From: Flavobacterium sp. 9AF
GTDB taxonomy: Bacteria; Bacteroidota; Bacteroidia; Flavobacteriales; Flavobacteriaceae
Assembly: GCF_902506265.1 (NCBI RefSeq)
Contig: NZ_LR733556.1
Coordinates: 1,918,535 to 1,982,534, forward strand
Length of the DNA: 64,000 bases
Direction of reading: 5' to 3'
The position numbers and the translations under genes are program-made. Below, piece after piece: positions 1 through 8,976 of the stretch (its first letter is position 1; every line of letters starts with the position of its first letter). Below the pieces are notes generated by a model, which did not search any database, was not told the origin of the DNA, and saw only the letters and a list, made by a program, of their open reading frames with translations.

Positions 1-1484
1 TCTTTTAGCTTTAAAGCTCCTTCTAAAGCAACTGGAAAATTATATCCTCTACCTAAATACAAACAATTAGGCGCATCTTTATAAATTTTTGCAATCTCCT
101 TTGCTACATCATTCGTTTTCAATGCTTCTGCTACTTTTTCAGGAATCAATTCTAATTCTAGCAAATAGCGTTGGTAATCCGAATTAGACATTTTACCATT
201 TGCTTTAGCCAATCGCAAAGCTAATAAAGTTAAAATGGTTATTTGTGTAGTAAATGCTTTGGTAGAAGCTACTCCAATTTCTGGTCCTGCATGAGTATAA
301 GCACCTGCATGAGTTTCTCTTGAAATAGAAGAACCTACCACATTACACACTCCAAAAACAAAAGCTCCATTTTCTTTTGCTAGTTTTATTGCTGCTAAAG
401 TGTCTGCTGTTTCTCCTGATTGAGAAATTGCAATTACAACATCTTCTTTATTTATAATAGGATTTCTATATCTAAATTCAGATGCATATTCTACTTCAAC
501 AGGTATTCTTGCAAATTCTTCTATAATGTATTCAGCAACTAAACCTGCATGCCATGAAGTTCCGCAAGCTACTATAATGATACGTTCCGCATTTAAGAAT
601 TTTTCAATATTATCTTCAACACCAGCCATTTGAATAATCCCTTTATTAGCTAAAAGTCTTCCTCTGTAAGTATCTTTTATAACATTAGGTTGCTCATAGA
701 TTTCTTTCAACATGAAATGCTCATAGCCTCCTTTTTCAATCTGCTCTAAATTCATTTGTAATTCTTGTACATAAGGATCTACTAATGAATCGTCTTTTAT
801 CTTACGTACTTTCATTGGCTTATGCAAACGCACAATTGCCATCTCTTCATCTTCTAAATAGATAGCATTTGATGTATATTCAATAAAAGGTGTTGCATCT
901 GAAGCAATGAAAAACTCATCTTCTCCAATACCTATTGCTAAAGGACTACCTAATCTAGCTACAACAATTTCGTTAGGCTTTTCTTTATCAAAAACTGCAA
1001 TCGCATAAGCACCAACCACTTGATTAAGAGCTATTTGAACTGCTTTTCCTAATCCTACATTCTCTTTTTTCTTTACATCTTCAATTAAGTTCACTAAAAC
1101 CTCAGTATCTGTATCAGATTGAAATGTATATCCCCTTTTTAGCAATTCCTTTTTTATAGGTTCATAGTTTTCTATAATTCCATTATGGATAATAACCAAT
1201 TTCCCCGAATTTGAATAATGCGGATGCGAATTAACATCATTAGGAACTCCATGAGTTGCCCAACGCGTGTGCCCCATTCCTACATTTCCATATTTAGTAC
1301 CTTCTGCTTCTGCTTTTGTTTCTAAGTCTGAAACTTTCCCTTTAGTTTTAGACAATTTTGTATCTGTACCATCATACAATACAATACCTGCACTATCATA
1401 CCCTCTATATTCTAATCTTTTAAGACCTTTAATTAAAACAGGGTATGCTTCTCTATGCCCTATATAACCTACAATTCCACACAT
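1..1484 (-). CDS. glmS: Glutamine--fructose-6-phosphate aminotransferase, 3' end cut off
   Basis: Makes glucosamine-6-phosphate from fructose-6-phosphate and glutamine, the first committed step to UDP-GlcNAc for peptidoglycan and LPS; cytoplasmic. The frame reads MCGIVGYIG from the ATG at 1482-1484, so Cys2 is the N-terminal glutaminase nucleophile exposed after Met removal. Further family motifs are RLEYRGYDSAG, GHTRWATHG and HNGIIENY in the glutaminase domain, then CGTSWHAG and SQSGETADT in the first SIS domain. About 494 codons are present before the window edge, against roughly 615 in the family, so the C-terminal part of the second SIS domain is missing. The DUF4270 lipoprotein gene ends 7 bases upstream, so the two are probably co-transcribed. 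No glmS ribozyme is visible, and none is expected outside Firmicutes. Confidence 0.97.
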   Translation of the reverse strand, partial: MCGIVGYIGHREAYPVLIKGLKRLEYRGYDSAGIVLYDGTDTKLSKTKGKVSDLETKAEAEGTKYGNVGMGHTRWATHGVPNDVNSHPHYSNSGKLVIIHNGIIENYEPIKKELLKRGYTFQSDTDTEVLVNLIEDVKKKENVGLGKAVQIALNQVVGAYAIAVFDKEKPNEIVVARLGSPLAIGIGEDEFFIASDATPFIEYTSNAIYLEDEEMAIVRLHKPMKVRKIKDDSLVDPYVQELQMNLEQIEKGGYEHFMLKEIYEQPNVIKDTYRGRLLANKGIIQMAGVEDNIEKFLNAERIIIVACGTSWHAGLVAEYIIEEFARIPVEVEYASEFRYRNPIINKEDVVIAISQSGETADTLAAIKLAKENGAFVFGVCNVVGSSISRETHAGAYTHAGPEIGVASTKAFTTQITILTLLALRLAKANGKMSNSDYQRYLLELELIPEKVAEALKTNDVAKEIAKIYKDAPNCLYLGRGYNFPVALEGALKLK

Positions 1485-1491
1485 AAATCAA

Positions 1492-3147
1492 TTAATTAGG
1501 TTTCGTATAATAAATTTCTAATTTCAATTTTTTATCATCAACGGAAGTATTATTTCCATACACTACCGTTCCTGATGGACTAATAATTGACCCTACAGGC
1601 AATTTTTCATTCCCAAAGCTTGTTGAATTAAAAACGTTATAACTAGACGAATTTGCAATATTTTCGGTAACAGATAAACCTAGTCTAACATTTTTATTTG
1701 TATTTTCATTGGTTCCATTAACTATTCTATTAATATGATTATTCAGTCTAATTCTATATTTTACCGCTTCATCTGAATCATCAACTTCTAGAATACCTCC
1801 AAAAATCAGTTTATTATTTTTAGGATCGGTTGCCGTTGAACTATCAAAAGTATAATCTAATATTGGAGTATTATTAGTTGCATCATAAAGATAAATTCTA
1901 GTAGCATATTTTTTTGCATCTAATGTTTGACCATTTATCTCACCTTTTTTAGCATAAAAAGTTAAAAAAGCATCATTTATCAATAGATTTCCATTTCTTA
2001 ATTCATCCAATTCATCTGGAACATTATTAGCATCGTTGTCTGGCCCGAATAGGTCAATAAATACAACAGAACCTTCATTTCCTTTCATATACAATAATTC
2101 ATCTCCAGTCGTGCTGTTAGAATCATTTAAAGCAGTTCCATAAGCTGAAGAAAAATTATTTTGAAAAAAATTAACCGTATTACCAGACAAATTAATTTTT
2201 AAAGATTTTTTCTTTAATTCATCTGTAGTCAATGCCGCTTTTGAATGATACTGAACAGTAATGTATCCTTTTGAAAAATCTAATAAAGCCATTGCATTAG
2301 AACCTGAAATAGCATCGACTTTAAAATACAAACCTCTAAAATGTTCTTTAAAAACATTGTTGTTTGCTAAATCGGATGCATTGGCATTGATAATTTCGGT
2401 TTCAAAAACGGTTTTATCTAAGTTAATCCACATTCCAGGAGCCAATCTCTCTTTAACTACTCGCTTTGTTAAATCTGTAGTAACCTGATTTTCACTATTT
2501 AAATATTCTCCATTACCATTGGTCTTATAAATAATAATTTCATCCTTACTAAATTTAAAACCTGCATTTTCTAGAGGATTAGAAGAATTATTCAGTTGAC
2601 CACCTACTACGTTAGACTCAATTGAAGTATTCTCGTTAGAATAATATTTTTGACGTGTTGAAGGATCAACCGCGTCAAAATCTCTTAATAAATATCCGTT
2701 TTGATATATTTTTAAATCAAAAGCGGTATCTTCATCTCCATAAATTGAACTAAGTTCAAATGTATTGGGTTCGATCCCTTCTCCAGATGCTGTTTGAGTA
2801 CTTGTGTAAGGTATATATAAATAAACTGAGTCATTAGCTTGTATTTCTCTTTCTATTCCAAGATCTGGAGCTACGCTTGCCAAGGCTACTTGAGTAACAA
2901 AAGAAGCAGTAGTAGTACCAAAAAAATCATCTTGATGATACACTCCTAACATATTTGAAGATAAATTATTTGACTGAACGGCACCTGTTCCTTTAGAGTA
3001 TGCAATTACACTAAAATCATCTCTTTTTTCTAAACCAAAATGATCATCCCCTAAAACATCAGAACCTATACTATTAAAATCTTTATCACACGAAGTAAAA
3101 ATTATTGCATTTAGCAATAAAACAATGTTCAAAACAATTTTTTTCAT
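1492..3147 (-). CDS. DUF4270 family lipoprotein
   Basis: A predicted outer-envelope lipoprotein of 551 residues: a hydrophobic signal peptide ends in a lipobox with Cys20 (IIFTSC followed by Asp-Lys-Asp). The mature region begins with the DFNSIGSDVLGDDHF type of sequence that I associate with DUF4270, a family common in Flavobacteriia and without an assigned function. The remainder looks beta-rich, with many Asn/Thr/Ser turns. It sits between the glycogen-synthase-like gene (gap 17 bases) and glmS (gap 7 bases), all leftward, so it is probably part of one transcript. The family call rests on recalled sequence features and neighbourhood. Confidence 0.8.
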   Translation of the reverse strand: MKKIVLNIVLLLNAIIFTSCDKDFNSIGSDVLGDDHFGLEKRDDFSVIAYSKGTGAVQSNNLSSNMLGVYHQDDFFGTTTASFVTQVALASVAPDLGIEREIQANDSVYLYIPYTSTQTASGEGIEPNTFELSSIYGDEDTAFDLKIYQNGYLLRDFDAVDPSTRQKYYSNENTSIESNVVGGQLNNSSNPLENAGFKFSKDEIIIYKTNGNGEYLNSENQVTTDLTKRVVKERLAPGMWINLDKTVFETEIINANASDLANNNVFKEHFRGLYFKVDAISGSNAMALLDFSKGYITVQYHSKAALTTDELKKKSLKINLSGNTVNFFQNNFSSAYGTALNDSNSTTGDELLYMKGNEGSVVFIDLFGPDNDANNVPDELDELRNGNLLINDAFLTFYAKKGEINGQTLDAKKYATRIYLYDATNNTPILDYTFDSSTATDPKNNKLIFGGILEVDDSDEAVKYRIRLNNHINRIVNGTNENTNKNVRLGLSVTENIANSSSYNVFNSTSFGNEKLPVGSIISPSGTVVYGNNTSVDDKKLKLEIYYTKPN

Positions 3148-3164
3148 TCAATTAAAACTGTAAT

Positions 3165-3971
3165 TTATAAAATATATTTTTTGATAAAATTAGTATAAAG
3201 TTCACTAACATTATCTTTAGTTGCGAAAGGTAAAAAAGGTTTTCCTGAAGTTTCTATATATTTTGTTAAAGTTGGATTTAAGTTATCCGAACCCATAATC
3301 AATCCATCTGAATGATCGATTGTTAACTTCATCAAATTCTCGTAATCTGGCATTTGAATATCTTTAGTAACTTCTTTTGATATATTATCAAAACTCATTT
3401 TACCTATTAATTCTTCATTTAATTTTCCTTCAAATCCTAAATTATAAACAGACGTTATAATTTTTGTATCCGCAAAAATACCTTCGTTTTTATAATAATG
3501 TTTTAAATAAACCGGCAATAATGAAGCCATCCATCCATGTACATGAATAACATCAGGAACCCAATTTAATTTTTTAACTGTCTCCACTACTCCTTTTGCA
3601 AAGAAAATAGCTCTTTCATCATTATCTGGATACAAAACCCCTTCTTCATCCGTAAAAGTAGCTTTTCTTTTAAAATACTCATCATTATCTATAAAATAAA
3701 CTTGAATTCTTTCTTTTGGAATTGAAGCTACTTTTATAATAAGAGGCATGTCCATGTCATTTACTACTAAATTCATCCCAGATAAACGGATTACTTCATG
3801 TAGCTGATGTCTTCTTTCATTAATATTTCCATATCGTGGCATAAAAATTCTTATTTGCCCTCCGATATCATTAATCATTTTTGGAAATTCGTATGATTGT
3901 AATGAAACTTCGTTTTCTGCTAAATAAGGCACCACTTCAGATGATACGTACAATATCCTCTTGTCTTCCAT
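3165..3971 (-). CDS. Glycogen/starch synthase-like protein, GT5 N-terminal domain only
   Basis: At 268 residues this matches only the N-terminal half of GT5 glycogen synthases, which are usually about 470 residues. It opens with RILYVSSEVVPY, carries the DVIHVHGWMASLLPVYL segment (the family's D-V-h-H-x-H-D/G-W motif) and ends without the C-terminal GT1-type domain that normally holds much of the nucleotide-sugar site. The KxGGL motif that binds ADP-glucose near the start of real glycogen synthases is absent: LAENEVSLQSYE stands in its place. No glgB or glgC is adjacent. Catalysis of glycogen elongation is therefore doubtful. It is divergently transcribed from panC, and a TAATTTTG box lies upstream at 4008-4015. 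I regard the fold assignment as secure and the enzymatic role as open. Confidence 0.75.
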   Translation of the reverse strand: MEDKRILYVSSEVVPYLAENEVSLQSYEFPKMINDIGGQIRIFMPRYGNINERRHQLHEVIRLSGMNLVVNDMDMPLIIKVASIPKERIQVYFIDNDEYFKRKATFTDEEGVLYPDNDERAIFFAKGVVETVKKLNWVPDVIHVHGWMASLLPVYLKHYYKNEGIFADTKIITSVYNLGFEGKLNEELIGKMSFDNISKEVTKDIQMPDYENLMKLTIDHSDGLIMGSDNLNPTLTKYIETSGKPFLPFATKDNVSELYTNFIKKYIL

Positions 3972-4007
3972 AATTTTTTTGTTTAACTTTTGTTTTTAAA
4001 AAACACG

Positions 4008-4015
4008 CAAAATTA
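4008..4015 (-). promoter_or_regulatory. Candidate -7 box for the glycogen-synthase-like operon
   Basis: On the minus strand this reads TAATTTTG, an exact match to the Bacteroidota -7 consensus TANNTTTG, 37 bases upstream of the start at 3971. The -33 element is weak (TTTA at about the right spacing). It faces the panC box across the same 106-base divergent region. Confidence 0.45.
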
Positions 4016-4046
4016 CAAAAATTTATGGATTTATCTAGTAAAATAG

Positions 4047-4054
4047 TAAGTTTG
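4047..4054 (+). promoter_or_regulatory. Candidate -7 box for panC
   Basis: TAAGTTTG matches TANNTTTG exactly and lies 23 bases upstream of the panC ATG. A TTTA at 4022-4025 is at a plausible -33 distance. Together with the opposing box at 4008-4015 it makes this a compact divergent promoter region. Confidence 0.5.
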
Positions 4055-4077
4055 CATCCTAATTAATCCAAAACTAT

Positions 4078-4926
4078 ATGGTTGTTTTTAACGAAAAGGG
4101 TCTTTTATCCTCTCATTTAAGTTCTTTAATTAAAGAAAATAAAACAATAGGTTTTGTCCCTACAATGGGAGCTTTACACGAAGGACACCTCTCTTTGATA
4201 GAAAAAGCCTTAAAAGAAAATCATCTTGCTGTAGTTAGCATTTTTGTAAATCCTACACAATTTAATAATCAAGAAGATTTAGAGAAATACCCACGTACTT
4301 TAGATTTAGATATAAAAAAAATACATTCTTTAAATAAAGATATTATTGTATATGCCCCTACTGTTGAAGACATTTATCACAAAAAAGTGGTTTCAGATCA
4401 TTTTGATTATGATGGATTAGAATTAAAAATGGAAGGAAAACACAGAGCGGGACATTTTGATGGTGTAGGCACTATTGTAAAACGCTTATTTGAAATTATT
4501 AAACCTAATAAAGCTTATTTTGGTGAAAAAGATTTTCAACAACTACAAATAGTTAAAAAATTAGTAGAGAAATACAAACTTTCTGTACAAATAATAGGTT
4601 GTCCAATACACCGAGAAAAAAGCGGATTGGCCATGAGTTCAAGAAATGAAAGATTATCATCTGAAGCAAGAAAAAAAGCAGCATTCATTTATAAAGAACT
4701 TCAAAAGGCAAAAAAACGCTTCTCTACTCAATCTGCAAAAGAAGTTACTACACACATTGAAAATTCTTTTAAAAAAGATGGAGATTTTAAATTAGAATAT
4801 TTTGAAATTGCCGACGAGGAAACGCTTCATATTTGCAAAAGAAAAATTAAAAATAAAAAATACAGAGGATTTATTGCCGTTTTTATAGACAATATTAGGT
4901 TAATTGATAACATTCCTATGTATTAA
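4078..4926 (+). CDS. panC: Pantoate--beta-alanine ligase (pantothenate synthetase)
   Basis: Condenses pantoate with beta-alanine using ATP, through pantoyl-adenylate, to give pantothenate for coenzyme A; cytoplasmic. At 282 residues it has the family's normal length. Visible motifs are PTMGALHEGHLSL with the HxGH signature at residues 34-37, FVNPTQF, GEKDFQQLQ, and the KMSKS-like stretch SGLAMSSRNERLS. It is followed after 66 bases by panD, which supplies the beta-alanine substrate, so the two genes together form the beta-alanine branch of the pathway. No oddities seen. Confidence 0.97.
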   Translation: MVVFNEKGLLSSHLSSLIKENKTIGFVPTMGALHEGHLSLIEKALKENHLAVVSIFVNPTQFNNQEDLEKYPRTLDLDIKKIHSLNKDIIVYAPTVEDIYHKKVVSDHFDYDGLELKMEGKHRAGHFDGVGTIVKRLFEIIKPNKAYFGEKDFQQLQIVKKLVEKYKLSVQIIGCPIHREKSGLAMSSRNERLSSEARKKAAFIYKELQKAKKRFSTQSAKEVTTHIENSFKKDGDFKLEYFEIADEETLHICKRKIKNKKYRGFIAVFIDNIRLIDNIPMY

Positions 4927-4980
4927 AAAAATTAGACTTTAGAATTATTAAAAAAAAAGAATAAATTTATTCAAAATAAT

Positions 4981-4988
4981 TAACTTTG
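4981..4988 (+). promoter_or_regulatory. Candidate -7 box abutting the panD start
   Basis: TAACTTTG is an exact TANNTTTG match that ends only four bases before the panD ATG at 4993. If used, transcription would begin at or within a few bases of the start codon and give a leaderless or almost leaderless mRNA. No convincing -33 element is seen, so it may be fortuitous. Confidence 0.35.
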
Positions 4989-4992
4989 CACC

Positions 4993-5343
4993 ATGCATAT
5001 TCAAGTAGTAAAATCGAAAATTCATAGAGTTACTGTAACAGGAGCCGATTTGAATTATATAGGTAGCATTACCATTGATGAAGTATTAATGGAAGCTTCA
5101 AACATAATCGAAGGGGAAAAAGTTCAAATTGTTAATATTAACAATGGGGAACGTTTAGAAACTTATGCCATAAAAGGGCCTAGAAATACGGGAGAAATTA
5201 CTTTAAATGGTCCTGCTGCAAGGAAAGTTCATCGTGGTGATATTATTATCATTATATCTTATGCTTCTATGGATTTTGAAGAAGCTAAAAAATTCAAACC
5301 TACATTAGTTTTTCCTAATGAAAAAGACAATTCGTTAACCTAG
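4993..5343 (+). CDS. panD: Aspartate 1-decarboxylase
   Basis: Decarboxylates L-aspartate to beta-alanine for pantothenate synthesis, using a pyruvoyl group made by self-cleavage. The cleavage motif YIGS is present with Gly24-Ser25, so Ser25 should become the pyruvoyl residue. The flanking [14 protein letters not shown] matches the family N-terminus and fixes the start at this ATG. The 116-residue length is typical. It follows panC and is followed after 3 bases by a TTG-started membrane protein gene, implying read-through into that gene. Confidence 0.96.
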   Translation: MHIQVVKSKIHRVTVTGADLNYIGSITIDEVLMEASNIIEGEKVQIVNINNGERLETYAIKGPRNTGEITLNGPAARKVHRGDIIIIISYASMDFEEAKKFKPTLVFPNEKDNSLT

Positions 5344-5346
5344 GTT

Positions 5347-6306
5347 TTGGATCCAATTTTTAAAAAAATTTTAAAAACTGTAATTCCATTACTAATTGGA
5401 ATTGGTCTTATCTATTATCAATTTTCTTCCTTTACAGAAACAGAAGTAGAAAAAATCAAAGAATATTTTAGAAATGCTAATTATTTCTATGTTTTCTTAT
5501 CTGTTTTTATTTCCTTATTTGGTTATTGGTCTAGAGCTTACAGATGGAAATACTCTTTAAATCATTTAGGTTATCAGCCCAAGTTTCATAATTCTTTCTT
5601 TGCGGTTAGCATTTCCTATTTACTAAACTTAACCATACCTAGATCGGGCGAAATAAGTAGAGCCGTAATTTTAAAAAATTATGAAAAAGTTCCTTTCGAT
5701 AAAGGTTTTGGAACTATCGTAGCTGAAAGAGTTGTAGATTTCCTCATTTTTTTACTATTTGTTATAACTGCCTTTATCCTTCAGTTTGACAAAATAAATG
5801 CGTTCATATTCTCACATGTTTCTCCAAAAAAAATAACCTTTTTACTGCTCATCGCATGTTTAGGAATAATCGTGTTTCTATTTTTATGGAGATGGTCTAA
5901 ATGGTCCATCATCCTCAAAATTAAAGGTAAATTATTAGGTTTAGCTGAAGGAATGACTAGCATATTAAAAATGAAAACGAAATGGAAATATTTAGCTCAT
6001 TCGTTTTTTATCTGGTTTTCCTATTTGATGATGTTTTATGTTTGCATTTTTTCAATTCCTGAAACAGCATCTATGTCTTTTGATATTGTAATTATGGGAT
6101 TCATTTTTGGCACACTCGCTGTTGGTTTTACCAATGGTGGTATTGGTGCTTTCCCTATCTCAATTGCAAAAGTATTATTACTGTATGGAATTGCTGAAGA
6201 CGCTGGAACAGCATTAGGATGGATAATTTGGACTTCACAAACCCTTCTTACCATTGTGTTAGGATTAATTTCTTATTTGCTTTTGCATCTCCTCAATAAA
6301 AATTAA
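5347..6306 (+). CDS. Flippase-like integral membrane protein (LPG synthase TM region / UPF0104 family)
   Basis: A 319-residue protein with about eight hydrophobic segments. The central motif GEISRAVIL, followed by GTIVAERVVDFL, is characteristic of the lysylphosphatidylglycerol synthetase transmembrane-region family (AglD/UPF0104), whose members are proposed to flip or modify lipids. No aminoacyl-transfer domain is attached, so a lysyl-PG synthase role is not supported. The start is a TTG three bases after the panD stop; no in-frame ATG lies near, and the TTG retains the N-terminal amphipathic segment. Translation is probably coupled to panD. Substrate unknown. Confidence 0.82.
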   Translation: MDPIFKKILKTVIPLLIGIGLIYYQFSSFTETEVEKIKEYFRNANYFYVFLSVFISLFGYWSRAYRWKYSLNHLGYQPKFHNSFFAVSISYLLNLTIPRSGEISRAVILKNYEKVPFDKGFGTIVAERVVDFLIFLLFVITAFILQFDKINAFIFSHVSPKKITFLLLIACLGIIVFLFLWRWSKWSIILKIKGKLLGLAEGMTSILKMKTKWKYLAHSFFIWFSYLMMFYVCIFSIPETASMSFDIVIMGFIFGTLAVGFTNGGIGAFPISIAKVLLLYGIAEDAGTALGWIIWTSQTLLTIVLGLISYLLLHLLNKN

Positions 6307-6393
6307 TTAGTATATTGCCACATATTTTTAAAGTATACATCTTTATTTTAAAAAAACATATCCCTAAAAAAACACAAACTAACTTATAACTAT

Positions 6394-7608
6394 ATGAAAA
6401 CGAGATTTCTTTTACTATTGCTTTTAGTAACTTCATTCGCTTTTTCACAAAGAATAACAGAATCAATACAATCCAAAAAACTGGAAGAAGAAAGAACTTT
6501 TACGGTTTCTTTACCTTCAAATTATGAATTTGATATTGAAAAAAAATTTCCCATCCTTGTCTTATTAGACGGTGAATACCTTTTAAATCCATTTGAAGGA
6601 AATTTAAAATATGGAAATTATTGGGATGATTTACCCGAAATGATTATTGTAGCTATAAATCAAAATTATGGTGAAAAACGTTTTGATGATAGTGATTATG
6701 ATCAAACAGGTTTGCCCTCTGATAAAGGCGCTAAGTTTTTTGAATTTATTGGATTTGAATTATTACCTTATATTGAAGGAAAATACAGAACACAACCTTT
6801 TAGAATCATCGCAGGTCATGATACAACAGCTGGTTTTTTAAACTTCTATTTATACAAAGACGACCCCTTATTTAACGGATATATTTCGCTAGGTGCAGAA
6901 CTAGCTCCACAAATGGTTAAAAGACTTGGAGAAAGATTAACCCTTTTAAAAAAGCCACTTTTTTATTATCATGCCATTGGTTCGGGTGATCTTGTAGATA
7001 TTAATACAAATGCAAAAGCACTAGACCAAACTATTGCAGCTATTCCTAACAAAACATTTAATTACCGTTTCGATCAATTTAAAGGCGCTACACATTACTC
7101 GTTGGTTCCACAAGCTATTCCTCAAGCGTTGTATTTTATTTTTGAAGGTTACCAACCTATTTCTATGATGGAATACAAAGAAAAGATTGCAACTTTAGAC
7201 AAAGGATACACGCAATATTTAATAGACAAATACACCAAATTAGAAGAAAAATTCGGTCTAAAATTAAAACCAAGATTAACAGACTTTAAAGCAATTGAAG
7301 CCGCTATTTTAAAAAATAAAGCGTATTTTGAATTGCAAGAATTAGGTAAATATGCCGACAAACATTACCCTAAGACTACTTTAGGCACCTATCACCAAGC
7401 CTTATATTATGAAAAATCGGGTGAATTTAAAAAAGCGGTTAAAGAATATAGAAAAGGTTATACTCTAAATGAAATTAGAGAGATTACAAAATCTTTTATG
7501 CTAGATAAAGCAGAAGGTTTAAAAGATAAAGAAGACAAATCTACCGTTGAAGAATATGCAGAACCTACTCCAGAAGAAGGTAATGGAGAAAAAAAAGAAG
7601 GAGAATAA
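6394..7608 (+). CDS. Secreted alpha/beta-hydrolase (esterase D-like) with altered nucleophile position
   Basis: A 404-residue protein with a signal peptide ending near SFAFSQ. Residues about 35-260 resemble the putative esterase family: FPILVLLDGEYLL, then the elbow region, then GATHYSLVPQ, which would supply the catalytic His. The elbow, normally GHSxGG, reads GHDTTAG, so the Ser nucleophile is replaced by Asp. Residues about 280-375 look TPR-like, and the tail is acidic (Glu-rich). Classical esterase activity is unlikely unless Asp acts as in haloalkane dehalogenases or epoxide hydrolases. radA starts 6 bases downstream. Confidence 0.72.
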   Translation: MKTRFLLLLLLVTSFAFSQRITESIQSKKLEEERTFTVSLPSNYEFDIEKKFPILVLLDGEYLLNPFEGNLKYGNYWDDLPEMIIVAINQNYGEKRFDDSDYDQTGLPSDKGAKFFEFIGFELLPYIEGKYRTQPFRIIAGHDTTAGFLNFYLYKDDPLFNGYISLGAELAPQMVKRLGERLTLLKKPLFYYHAIGSGDLVDINTNAKALDQTIAAIPNKTFNYRFDQFKGATHYSLVPQAIPQALYFIFEGYQPISMMEYKEKIATLDKGYTQYLIDKYTKLEEKFGLKLKPRLTDFKAIEAAILKNKAYFELQELGKYADKHYPKTTLGTYHQALYYEKSGEFKKAVKEYRKGYTLNEIREITKSFMLDKAEGLKDKEDKSTVEEYAEPTPEEGNGEKKEGE

Positions 7609-7614
7609 AGTGAT

Positions 7615-8976
7615 ATGGCTAAGGTAAAAACAGCTTTTTTTTGTCAAAATTGCGGTACTTCTTTTTCAAAATGGCAAGGTCAATGTCATGCCTGTAAAGA
7701 ATGGAATACTATAGTAGAAGAAGTCATTCAAAAAGAAGAAAAAAAGGCATGGAAAACAGAAACAAGCTCACTTTCCAAAACACCTAAGCCATTATTAATC
7801 AAAGAGATTGATTCTGCTCAAGAAATTAGATTAAACACCACCGATAACGAATTAAATCGTGTGTTAGGTGGCGGTTTAGTTCCTGGTTCTTTAACACTTT
7901 TAGGTGGCGAACCAGGAATTGGAAAAAGTACGCTTTTACTTCAAATTTCTTTAAAATTACCGTATAAAACCTTATACGTTTCGGGTGAAGAAAGTCAGAA
8001 ACAAATTAAAATGCGTGCGGAACGAATTGTCCCCAACAGCGACAATTGTTACATTCTTACTGAAACCAAAACACAAAATATTTTCAGACAAATTCAGGAA
8101 ATGGAACCTGAAATTGTCATTATAGATTCGATACAAACCTTACATACTGATTATATAGAATCTTCAGCGGGTAGTATTTCTCAAATTAGAGAATGTACCG
8201 CAGAACTGATAAAATTTGCTAAAGAGACTAATGTTCCTGTGATTTTAATTGGTCATATTACTAAAGACGGTACCATTGCTGGTCCAAAAATTTTGGAACA
8301 CATGGTAGATACAGTGCTACAGTTTGAAGGTGATCGTAATCATGTGTATCGTATTTTGCGTTCTCTGAAAAACCGTTTCGGTTCTACTGCTGAATTAGGT
8401 ATTTATGAAATGCTAGGCAACGGTTTACGAGAAGTAGACAATCCTTCAGAGATTTTAATTTCACACAAAGAAGAAGCCTTATCAGGAACAGCAATTGCGT
8501 GTACTTTAGAAGGAATGCGTCCTTTAATGATAGAAATTCAATCTTTAGTAAGTTCGGCTGTTTACGGAACACCTCAACGAAGTACAACAGGATATAATGC
8601 CAAACGCTTGAACATGATTTTAGCTGTTTTAGAGAAAAGAGCGGGTTTTCGTTTAGGTATGAAAGATGTTTTTTTAAATGTTACCGGTGGAATTTCGGTA
8701 GACGATACCGCTATTGATTTGGCTGTTGTAGCTGCTATTTTATCTTCAAACGAAGACATCAGTATCGAGGAAGGTTTTTGTTTTGCAGGTGAAGTAGGTC
8801 TTTCTGGTGAAATTAGACCTGTAAATCGAATAGACCAACGCATTCAAGAAGCAGAAAAACTAGGTTTTACTACTATTTTAGTTTCAAAACACAATAAAAT
8901 CACTTTAAAAAATACTGCTATCAAAGTAGTTTTAGTATCCAAAATTGAAGATGTAGTTAGTGAGTTATTTGGGTAA
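7615..8976 (+). CDS. radA: DNA repair protein RadA
   Basis: RecA-like branch-migration ATPase used in recombinational repair. Domains in order: a four-Cys zinc finger (Cys10, 13, 24, 27), the Walker A motif GGEPGIGKST at residues 97-106, the RadA-specific KNRFGST motif near residue 252, and a C-terminal Lon-protease-like domain (GGISVDDTAIDLAV, GEVGLSGEIRPV). The 453-residue length is standard. It is tightly linked to the upstream esterase-fold gene, and its last 12 bases overlap the 3' end of the convergent PhyH gene. Confidence 0.97.
   Translation: MAKVKTAFFCQNCGTSFSKWQGQCHACKEWNTIVEEVIQKEEKKAWKTETSSLSKTPKPLLIKEIDSAQEIRLNTTDNELNRVLGGGLVPGSLTLLGGEPGIGKSTLLLQISLKLPYKTLYVSGEESQKQIKMRAERIVPNSDNCYILTETKTQNIFRQIQEMEPEIVIIDSIQTLHTDYIESSAGSISQIRECTAELIKFAKETNVPVILIGHITKDGTIAGPKILEHMVDTVLQFEGDRNHVYRILRSLKNRFGSTAELGIYEMLGNGLREVDNPSEILISHKEEALSGTAIACTLEGMRPLMIEIQSLVSSAVYGTPQRSTTGYNAKRLNMILAVLEKRAGFRLGMKDVFLNVTGGISVDDTAIDLAVVAAILSSNEDISIEEGFCFAGEVGLSGEIRPVNRIDQRIQEAEKLGFTTILVSKHNKITLKNTAIKVVLVSKIEDVVSELFG

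Noticed and set aside
1..1484. glmS ribozyme or riboswitch
   Set aside because: The leader between the DUF4270 stop and the glmS start is only 7 bases, too short for the ribozyme fold.
2768..2778. ggttcgatccc resembling a tRNA T-arm
   Set aside because: It lies within the DUF4270 coding frame, and no acceptor, D or anticodon stem can be drawn around it.
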